From Asterionellopsis glacialis (lineage: Eukaryota; Bacillariophyta; Plagiogrammaphyceae; Rhaphoneidales; Asterionellopsidaceae): 10,037 nucleotides of DNA. The position numbers were made by a program, and so were the translations under genes. How positions within the stretch are numbered: position 1 is the stretch's first letter; every line of letters begins with the position of its first letter. The DNA lies in NCBI GenBank assembly GCA_014885115.2, contig WKLE02002393.1:1-10037 (forward strand), read 5' to 3'. This document shows, piece after piece, positions 1-7,086 of this stretch. The notes beneath the pieces are model-generated. The model saw only the letters and a program-made list of their open reading frames with translations, was not told the origin of the DNA and searched no databases.

Positions 1-961
1 ATGGTAATGTCATGAAAATGCCATAACTTTTTTTCTAGTAAGATGTAAATGAAAAACTGCAGACTGACTCAGATGTAAAATTTGATGGAGAATCATGTGA
101 CATGGTTGTTGGAGGCTAAAAATTGTTGTTTGGTGGCCAAAAATCACAAAAACCAAGCAAATGAGAGAAATCAATTTGATATATCAAACAAGTTGGCAAA
201 GCTAAGGACATTTAAGAGAAAGTGATACTTTCAACTTGTTAACGGTCGTCAATGGATGTTTAAAATGTCTTCCACCAATAGGAATGCCGAGTTCACTTTG
301 ATACATTGAACTGAAACAGCCAAAATCTTTTGGTGGTGAAATGGTTAAGACTATTGATAATTCATCATTTTTTCCATTTAAGTATGCAATTAAAGGTGCA
401 TTTTAATCGATTTTAACTACCGTACCCTTAGAAAAGAGTGATTGTGTCATCTCTAGCTAACAAGTAATTCCGCTAATGTTTTGCATCAAAAGCTTGCAAA
501 ACAAAGCTGTCAATAAAAGTTTGTTTGCTGCGTGAAACAGGAATAATATGCAAGCAGGCCCTTTTGCCTGAAAGTTCAAGTGCAGCACTGGATAAATTCA
601 AAATAAGACGGGTATTTAGAGTCACTCTTGCACTTCATCTCTCATCTCTCGTTTTCCTCTTCACATACAGATGGTTTATTGGGTTGAAATGCTTTGAAAT
701 GGTAGGCAAATGTGTTACCAGCAGTTGTCAAAAATATGGACGGTCACAAATCAAGATAAATGTGGACACAAGAAATATAGCTCGACAAATTCGTCAATAT
801 CTCTTTACCTGTCCATTTACAGGATTTTCTAACACAATACTACAAAAAGAGAGTTTAATTAGCTTTCCAATGGTGTATTGGTTTAATTTTAGTTGTGTTA
901 TAAAGATTTTATGGTGTGTCAAAGTATCATGGGCACATGCCCAAAAAAATGGCCACTCAAA
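1..961. other. AT-rich region without a supportable gene
   Basis: No convincing coding region is visible. The longest open frame (plus strand, 525 to the gap) lacks an ATG start, has mixed low-complexity composition and no domain motif I recognise, and runs into the N gap. Poly-A/T runs and scattered stops in all frames fit intergenic DNA or very old repeat remnants. Because an assembly gap follows at once and the left LTR stops there, it is not certain that this stretch is the true flank of the retrotransposon. Confidence 0.5.
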
Positions 962-964
962 NNN
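962..964. other. Assembly gap (NNN)
   Basis: Three unknown bases. The left LTR becomes recognisable at the base directly after them, and nothing before them matches the corresponding 51 bp of the right LTR. The gap length is therefore probably a placeholder, and the join may be wrong. Confidence 0.95.
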
Positions 965-1235
965 ATTAGCATAGTCCAGTCATTGAGAGATTTTACTTGT
1001 TAAACCAGATTGTTAAAATAATTATGATCTATTTGTAAACGACCACAATCATCACATTACAATCATTCTGCAGCTGGTACCTTTCTCATGATCGGATTGA
1101 CGGTTGCATATTTAACCACGTCAGTTCTGTCAGTAAGTTCAATATCTTCTTCTTCCTCCAATATTGCATATCTGTTTGATAGACGTTTATTACTGCTAAC
1201 CTTAACATTTGACTTGTTATCAATTTGCTTCAACA
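965..1235 (-). repeat. 3' LTR, truncated at the gap
   Basis: It matches 6649-6919 over 271 bp without indels, with 11 substitutions (about 96% identity). The element side ends in CAACA at 1231-1235, which is TGTTG on the sense strand. The outer 51 bp present in the right copy (6598-6648) are absent here because the sequence breaks at the Ns. Seven of the 11 differences are TpG or CpA here against CpG in the right copy. A minus-strand open frame of about 55 codons ending near 1063 is shared with the other LTR. The pol stop codon (1220-1222) lies just inside this LTR. Confidence 0.93.
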
Positions 1236-1243
1236 CTCCTGTG
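1236..1243 (-). other. Weak polypurine tract next to 3' LTR
   Basis: The sense strand reads CACAGGAG directly before the LTR start TGTTG. This is where the plus-strand primer (PPT) should lie, but it is short and broken by a C, so it is either decayed or a minimal form. Called by position only. Confidence 0.35.
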
Positions 1244-3299
1244 ATGCATATTATTTGAATTGTATGCATCAGGCTCTATGTTCATAATGTAGTCTCTGAA
1301 TTTCCTAAATGTAGATCCTTGAAGTGGCTTGGTAAAGAAATCTGCAACCATCTCTTCTGTTGGACAGTAGGCAATGTAAACGTCACCCTTTTGTACCCTA
1401 TTGGCAATAAAGAAATATCTGATGTTAATGTGTCGGGTTCAATTACTGCTTGACGCCTTTCCAATCACTTCCAATTTGATGGAGCTGTTATTATCCTTTA
1501 AAAGTAGGTTATCCTTAACCTCCCAGCCTTGCGCTTTCATGAAGTTTAGGGTCCACAAAAATTTAGGTAGTATGTCATCTGTACCAACTAACTTGCTCTC
1601 TGTTGTGCTGCAAGTATTCAGCTTCTGTTTTAGTGAGGCAGCGTATACAGCCCCCTTCCCAAGAGTCAAAAATCTTCCTGTGTGTCCCTTCATGTCCGGG
1701 TGAATAGCATGTGACGTGTCTACAAACCACTTTGTTATGCACATTTTGTTTGCCTCCAGAGTCAATGACATCCATGCAGTGTGACGTAGGTACCAGATTA
1801 CCTGTGCTAGTTTCTTGTAGTCATCTACGTCTGGTTGTTTTACTCTTGTGCTAAGGAAGGCTATGGCCATTTGTATGTCTGGTTGAGCTGTTTTGCTCAA
1901 GAAGAGCAGTTTGGCTGTAAAGTGATGGAATAGTTCTGCCATTTCTTTGTCCAATAGTTTTGGGTTTACCAGGTTCACAGTAAAAAGGTGATTGGCTGCT
2001 GGGGTATTTGACTCCCCATTCATGTCAGGTGGTGCTTCCTTCAGCAACTTTTCTATGTAGTCAAACATCATGATTAATACTTTTTTTGGTTTCAAGAAGT
2101 CTAATGTCAGGCCAAGGTAGTCATGCACTTTTCCCCAGTGAACGGTCAGAGGTGCCTTCTCACTCCCAAATATGTCTTCTAGTTTTGTTATGATCTCACC
2201 CACCACATCGGGGTCAACGTGAGACATCTTAAGGTTGTCTACATGCCATAACACAGTGCATTGTTTTCCATTGATGTTCTTGTTCGTCACACACCAGTCA
2301 TATGGATTGGTTTTGAAGCCTAAATCATGCAGTACATGTGATAGCTTCCTCCAAAATAGTAAGGCCACTTGCAAGGTTCTGTGCAATGCTTTCCAAAGAG
2401 TCATGTACAGCACTTTTTTGCCTTTTTCAATGTTCACGTATTTCCTATATAGTTTTAGATCAAGTTTCACAAGTAGTTCTGCCATAATTCCTCTCATTCT
2501 CATGTGGATGACTTCGTCATTATCTGCTTGCATAAACGCTCCAGGTATATTGTAGGTGGCCACGTCTCATTGCTCCTTGGCATCTATGACACATGATAAC
2601 ATTACAGACTCAATGGCTACAGTTGGTGCACTGGCATCTTCCTTAGATGTGGTCTCCCTTTGTTTACGACCATCGGCGCAGCCTCGGGCTTTGATGGTGC
2701 CACACCTTTTTTCTTTCAGGAACATAAGGTACTCAAGTGCTCTCTTTCTTTCTTCAATTGTAAGTTTCTTTGCGTATTCAGGTTCGATGACAGTCCTGTC
2801 ATGTAGTTGTTTCACTTCTTTGTTTATTGCATTGATACCCTTGTTGCTGAATAAGCATAGGCCCTTTTGTGCTGTATATTGAGTAAGAATGGTGTTGGCC
2901 ATCACAGGGTCGTAGGATTTGTGGAAATCATTTGGCTTTTTGACACCCAGCTGGTGGTGCAGTTGGGATTCATGTTCATGACATCCGAGCTGTAGGTTAA
3001 TATGTCCTTCTTGGAGTTGGTCTATCAATTTGTTGATGTCACTGTCCTGTAGTTCGTGTTCATAGTCACACTCCTGTGATTGGTAGTCCTGTGTGTGAAG
3101 TTACCCTTCATTTGTTCTGCCCATGTGGGAATAGTCCCTTCTTTTTTGTTCCCTGAGTCTCATTGGGTGTGTTTGTGTGTGTGTGGCCCAGGTGGCTACA
3201 TTGGTATTGTCATTGTTGTGTTCAGCAGCAGCCTCATCAACAGAATCCTGCTGTGGTTCATCTTCTGTTTCTTGTGTTGTCTGTGCTTCTTGTGTATCA

Positions 3300-3472
3300 T
3301 CTAGCTGTTCTTGTTCTTCTACTTCTGGTGCTTCTTGTTGTTCTTCTACTTCTACTTGTTGTTCTTGTTCTTGGTCTGCTTGTACTTGGTCTTCTACTTG
3401 TTGTTCTTGTTCTTCTTCTACTTCTTGGTATTTTTCTACTTGTCCTTCATGGTCTTCTTCTACTTGTTGTTC
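3300..3472 (-). repeat. Glu/Gln/Val-rich low-complexity tract
   Basis: The sense strand is an imperfect array of GAA, CAA, GTA and GAC codons, encoding an acidic Glu-Gln-Val-Asp run in the pol frame between integrase and RT. Its complement yields the Leu/Val-rich and Ser/Cys-rich plus-strand open frames seen here, which are shadows. The array looks like replication-slippage growth of trinucleotides. It probably served as a flexible acidic spacer in the polyprotein. Confidence 0.8.
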
Positions 3473-3475
3473 TTA

Positions 3476-3601
3476 GTCTTCTATGTGTGCTGGTGGTGGT
3501 GCAGTCACTCCTGCAATGTAGGCACCTGGGTCATGTTCTTGGTCTTCTATGTGTTCTGCTGGTGGTGCAGTCACTCCTGCAATGTAGGCACCTGGGTCAT
3601 G
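3476..3601 (-). repeat. 66-bp direct tandem duplication in pol linker
   Basis: Unit 1 starts at 3476 and unit 2 at 3542 (period 66 bp; the second is followed to 3601). They encode near-identical segments reading HDPGAYIAGVTAPP, then PAHIED or AEHIED. The period is a multiple of three, so the frame is kept. Just beyond the end of each unit the sense codon is CAA after unit 2 but TAA (3473-3475) after unit 1. Confidence 0.9.
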
Positions 3602-3889
3602 ATTTGTAAGAGGTTGTGTCACCTCATTTGTGGCATAATATGTGCCGGTATCATCAACATCATTAGCGTCTTTGTTGTCAGGATCATCCTCATCCGGATT
3701 GTAGTCCAAGTCATCATTGGAAAGGTCATCTGGGTCTTCAATGGGATCGCCATTGCGATCAGTGAACACCAGACCATTGGATGCCTTGGCACGATACACC
3801 ATGGTGTGTATCCTGGCAATAATGATGTCAGGTATTGCTAATGGCATCCAGCTACGGCGTTTGAAATTCCTCCCAGTGGTTAAACTAAA

Positions 3890-4106
3890 AAATAGAAACC
3901 ACCTTGGGTATTTCTAATGGGACAAAGGGCAAGGGCACTGTGAGTACAGGCTGCCATGGAAGTGTCAGTCTCATCTTCATGCACCTGACAGTATTTGCCA
4001 AATTTGATGGCACAGTGTTCATTATAACTGACGGTAGATCCTGTTATGATTGCCTGTGGGCTAAGTGTGTCCAACATGCTGTCAGCATGTGGGAAAGAGT
4101 TCATCC
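3890..4106 (-). pseudogene. Integrase core-to-C-terminal fragment
   Basis: It continues the integrase in a new frame. The order FWMNSFPHAD, then TLSPQAIITG, an Asn-Glu-His-Cys segment, FGKYCQVHEDE and NTQGGFYF is the region that follows the DDE core in copia-type integrases of this group. It overlaps the preceding frame by a few bases and ends at a T6 run (sense strand; plus-strand A run 3887-3892), after which the expected Ser-Leu-Thr-Thr-Gly-Arg motif is found in a third frame. Both junctions look like single-base losses in short homopolymers. Confidence 0.8.
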
Positions 4107-5624
4107 AGAATTGACAGTCTTGGCCATCTCAGCAATCAAGTGAGGTGGCATGTGTTGGAATGGCAAGGTGTTATAGATGCTACAAGTCTGTTCGTTGATT
4201 CGTTGGATATAATTCTTGACTTCAGGGATGTGTTCATTTTTTGAAACTGGGTTGAACTTGATACCCATTTTGCAAGTTGCAAGTTTACCTTGTATGGATT
4301 CAAACTCTCCATCCAGGAGTATGTCTGTCACTTCAAAACCTTGTTGTTTATAGATGTTGGAAATTTGTTGAATTGCTGCAGTCAGTGTTTCATTCTTTTT
4401 GTTTGTGATGACTTCAACAGTACTGAAATGCAGTATGCTGTTGATGTACATGATGTCTGCCATAAGGGTAATGTCATGGTGCATTTGCATTATCTTCAAA
4501 GGTATATCAGGCACATTCACCATAACATGTTTAGGTTTACGACAAGTGGTCTTGCCTTTGATGGACCCCACATCAGGTCCAAATATTTTCTCTGCAATCA
4601 TGACATCTTTTCTGGCTATTGGGCAGTCTTTTATTTCATTGTTGTCAATGAATTTTAGAAGGTTGCGAGTGGTGGGGCGAGCAAGAATACGCTGTAGACA
4701 ACGGGCTTTGATGGCACATAAGTAATCTCTTTTGGTGTAGTTACTTTTGTTATCTGCTACAGTATTAATGAGAACTGTTCCCTCCTGGCATTTCTTTGTG
4801 TCCAAGTAATAAAGGCCATGGTTGGATTGAGTGAAAACTCTTTGGGATCCGTCGGGTTTCTTGTGTACGATGAAGCAGTTGTTTTTGGCACTGTTGAAGG
4901 TTACTCTGTACTTTGATTTGACCTTGGATAAGGACAATATGTTCGCTATACCTTTTGGATGATACCACACCACTCCGTACCCAGGCAAATCAGCAATTAG
5001 GTTAGTAACAGCTATCCCTGTGTTGCAATGAATTTTCATGTGGCTCTTGCTAGTACGAATGTTTTTTAACAATGCCTTGTTGTAAAACACATCAACCGTC
5101 GACAGGTTGTCTAGGAGCACCCAATGGTCTGGGATACTGTTGTTGGTTCCTTGCTTTTTTGGGACAGAGTTGTTAAGTAGTGCTTCCTTGTAGGTGCTGT
5201 GGGTAGTCTTGTTCATTTGAAAGAAGTTAAAAGTGTGTGCATTGTTTGGATCCAATAGATCTTCAAGATAGTCTTGCACTGTTGACAATCCACTCATGAA
5301 CAGGTTCTCTCCTTCTTTGTTCTTCTCCACATTGTCTTTGCTCTTGTTGCTCAATTGTTTGGCTGAAGGACATTGTGGCAACAAGTGTCCAACTCCACCA
5401 CAGTTATAACACTTCAATTCTTGGTTGCTTCTTCTATCACTTTTCTTGTATCGGCTGCGTCTACTGTTCTGTGTCATGGTGACACCACCGCTAGCTTCAT
5501 TTTCTTGTTCATTATTGTTGTTTACTTGGTCATGATGACCATCGTTTGTAAAAGATACCCCATCACTGACCATGCCCATTGCTTTTACCAAGTTTCTTGG
5601 GTCCTATTTCTAATTGACTAACAG
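4101..5624 (-). pseudogene. gag-pol: nucleocapsid, protease and integrase core
   Basis: Open from 5591 to 4101 (about 496 codons), with two TAG stops just upstream at 5604-5606 and 5610-5612 in the same frame, between a Leu-Leu-Val-Asn and an Asp-Pro-Arg-Asn motif. Counting from 5591: a CCHC zinc knuckle at residues 61-74 (C-X2-C-X4-H-X4-C); a protease-like segment with WVLLDNLST, its candidate catalytic Asp at residue 161, followed by the YGVVWY and GIANILSLSKV motifs usual for copia protease; a weak integrase N-terminal region in which I do not see a full HHCC set; and an integrase core with candidate DDE residues D379, D427 and E457 (HIPE). The frame breaks near 4107-4112, where AATTCTGG appears to have lost a T. 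The normal role is RNA binding, polyprotein cleavage and cDNA insertion. It cannot be expressed in frame with the flanking parts. Confidence 0.9.
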
Positions 5625-6572
5625 GCCTCGGTCATGTTCTTTGGGTAGTTGTTGTTCCCTTGGAGGTAGTTGTTCTCCAGGTTCTTGATGAGCCTTCCAT
5701 ACCTGCTGCGGTCAGTGCCAAGTAGATAGGCTGTTGCCATGTACACTTCTTTCGCATTGTTCCTGGTGCTTATTTTCTTGTCATTAGTTGCTTCTTCAGG
5801 TAGTACTCCCATGTCCTCGAGTCCCATTTTTAGCAATCCTGGACTGTATCCAACGGACCCTCCGATGTGCGAGATGACATCAATGCTATTATTGAATTGC
5901 TCAAGGTACTGTTGTCCTGATGAGCCTTTTTGCAATTGTAGATAGAAACTGTGTAGTGCTTCATGGAGTGCGTGCAGTAGGTATTTCTGGCTTTGGAAGT
6001 TGAAAGCTATACTCTTTATCAACTTGAGTAGTTCGATTCCTTCGGAGTTCAGTGACATGGATTCATAATTTTCCAAGGCTTCCACTTTTGTGCACATGGC
6101 ATTGGTGCATTGTCCCCAAACAAGAGAATATAATGTGTATGTATATTTTGTTCCAGCCTTTCTTCTTGTTTCATAAGGAGATCCAGTTTCTTTTCCCACT
6201 TTTTTATTGCAAATGCGTTTGCTTTTGCTTTGGGGTCAACGAGTTCAGGCATATCTGGTTTCTTCATGTTCTCCATGGTGTGCTTTATATCATGTCTATG
6301 GTCATAGTTTGTACCAACATATTCAGCGATTTCCTTTGTTGTTGTCATTAACAGATCTACTTGTCTCAAAATATTGCAATCATATATGTGTCCTTTGAGA
6401 CCTTTGCATTTTCCTTGAAATTTAGGTTGGTGTACTATTGGTTTTTTTTTATGAAGTTTCCACTTCTCCCCCTGCCGTGATATTGACCACGGGGCTTACT
6501 TCTGTGGTCGCTGTTGCTTGATTCTTGCTTTGGTTTAGCCGCCACCGGCTTACCAGATTCGTTAGATGACAT
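5616..6572 (-). pseudogene. gag: gag, N-terminal and capsid part (frameshifted)
   Basis: Gag packages element RNA into virus-like particles. The likely start is the ATG at 6570-6572, 25 nt after the LTR, opening a basic stretch rich in Ser, Lys, Arg and Gly. This frame closes at a TAG at 6435-6437. Homology-like sequence continues in a second frame (about 6495-6150; a Gly-Lys-Cys-Lys motif then LKGHIYDC), and in a third frame (about 6150-5618) that includes the WGQC motif and a helical region ending near YPKNMTEA, as in UBN2/copia-type Gag. The shifts map to A9 at 6442-6450 (or G5 at 6468-6472 on the sense strand), A4 near 6146-6149, and a site near 5625. Each changes the frame in the same sense, equivalent to losing one base. 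It cannot give a full Gag protein without repeated frameshifting. Confidence 0.85.
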
Positions 6573-6579
6573 AGTCAAT

Positions 6580-6597
6580 CTGTAATTATTTTAACAA
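6580..6597 (-). other. Putative primer-binding site
   Basis: This is the sense-strand sequence immediately after the LTR terminus CA, where copia elements carry a tRNA primer-binding site. It is AT-rich, beginning TTGTTAAAATAATTA, and does not resemble the initiator-tRNA-Met complement typical of copia elements. Together with the last LTR base it is perfectly complementary over 16 bp to 6693-6708 inside the LTR, which suggests a fold-back primer. Position and complementarity are seen directly; the function is inferred. Confidence 0.5.
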
Positions 6598-6919
6598 TGT
6601 TGAAACTACAACTTCCGGAGGAGGCTTTCTGTGCTGCACTAGCAACGTATTAGCATAGTCCAGTCATTGAGAGATTTTACTTGTTAAACCAGATTGTTAA
6701 AATAATTATGATCTATTTGTAAACGACAACAATCGTCACATTTCGATCATTCTGCGGCTGGTACCTTTCTCATGATCGGATTGACGGTTGCATATTTAAC
6801 CACGTCAGTTCCGTCGGTAAGTTCAATATCTTCTTCTTCCTCCAATATTGCGTATCTGTTGGATGGACGTTTATTACCGCTAACCTTAACATTTGACTTG
6901 TTATCAATTTGCTTCAACA
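6598..6919 (-). repeat. 5' LTR, complete (322 bp)
   Basis: The 271 bp at 6649-6919 match the left LTR. I extend the border to 6598 because the plus strand there begins TGTTGAA and the LTR ends TTCAACA at 6919, giving a perfect 7-bp terminal inverted repeat with the canonical TG...CA ends. The gag ATG at 6570-6572 then lies 25 nt beyond the LTR. This copy keeps 12 CpGs in the aligned part against 5 in the left copy. It should carry the element's promoter, firing to the left. Its outer end is 167 bp from the start codon of the plus-strand hydrolase gene. Confidence 0.88.
6693..6708 (-). promoter_or_regulatory. LTR segment complementary to the PBS
   Basis: 16 bp forming a perfect inverted repeat with 6583-6598, separated by 94 bp. 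The same 16 bp occur unchanged in the left LTR at 1009-1024. If element transcription starts at or just upstream of 6708, the RNA 5' end could fold back onto the PBS, as in Tf1-type self-priming. No clear TATA box is seen about 30 bp upstream, so the start site is unverified. Confidence 0.4.
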
Positions 6920-7086
6920 GGATCTTGCAACAACACCCGCGTGAGTCGTTCGCCGTAGTGTGGTCCGTGAAGGTTCACAAGCCTGCGTGATATCATCCTT
7001 CACATCTTTGCTACAAAACATTGTTGAAGAAAATAAAATACAATACACGACACCTGCCCCATTCCAAAAACTAGATCAATATTATT
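6920..7086 (+). promoter_or_regulatory. Probable promoter/5' UTR of the hydrolase gene
   Basis: This is the 167 bp between the LTR border and the ATG at 7087. It is clearly richer in CpG than the retrotransposon in its proximal half, then becomes A-rich (AAAATAAAATACAATAC) before the start codon, as in a short 5' UTR. It includes a GTGAA-GG-TTCAC inverted repeat (6967-6978) and a TGATATCA palindrome (6987-6994), either of which could be a factor site. No TATA box is obvious. The element inserted just upstream, so any more distal promoter parts were moved about 6 kb away. Confidence 0.45.

Larger units (their letters stand above)
1220..3889 (-). pseudogene. pol: integrase end, acidic linker, RT and RNase H
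   Basis: One reading frame from about 3889 to the TGA at 1220-1222, broken by stops at 3473-3475 (TAA), 3101-3103 (TAA), 2564-2566 (TGA) and 1439-1441 (TGA). Order: integrase tail (TTGR, then WMPLAIPD); an acidic linker with a duplicated 22-residue unit and a Glu/Gln-rich run; RT (RVT_2) with RGCADGRKQR at the start; palm motif A as NIPGAF at 2549-2551, where Asp is expected; motif C as WHVDN at 2228-2242 instead of VDD; RNase H with WFVDTSH, HTGRF, KQKLNT and KDNNSSIKLE; and a C-terminal tail with RHINIRYFF and ADFFTKPLQG. The last four codons lie in the LTR. Four stops and two damaged catalytic positions make it non-functional. Confidence 0.92.
965..6919 (-). mobile_element. Degenerate Ty1/copia LTR retrotransposon
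   Basis: Two direct repeats flank a minus-strand gag-pol with the copia order: Gag, CCHC zinc knuckle, protease, integrase, RT (RVT_2 type), RNase H. Integrase ahead of RT separates Ty1/copia from Ty3/gypsy. Length as assembled is 5,955 bp, with about 51 bp of the 3' LTR missing at the gap. The motif style resembles the copia-like elements described from diatoms; I did not assign a named family. It cannot be autonomous: five frame changes, six in-frame stops and two RT Asp-to-Asn changes. A target-site duplication cannot be tested because the left end is lost; the right flank begins GGATC. CpG is scarce inside the element compared with the gene to its right, as expected for methylated repeats. 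Confidence 0.95.

Noticed and set aside
525..974. 149-codon plus-strand frame before the gap
   Set aside because: It starts with TTG, crosses the Ns into the LTR, and shows no domain. Hydrophobic stretches are expected from T-rich DNA.
3080..3841. Several plus-strand open frames rich in Leu/Val or Ser/Cys
   Set aside because: They are complements of the GAA/CAA/GTA codon array of pol. Low complexity and antisense to a recognised reading frame.
6772..6990. 72-codon plus-strand frame running from the LTR towards the hydrolase gene
   Set aside because: Mostly the complement of LTR sequence; the left LTR does not keep the same ATG-to-stop arrangement outside the shared part, and it ends before the hydrolase start.
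7022..7034. TGTTGAAGAAAAT on the plus strand, resembling the LTR start
   Set aside because: The 12 of 13 match ends there with no further LTR similarity; short AT-rich matches of this size can occur by chance.
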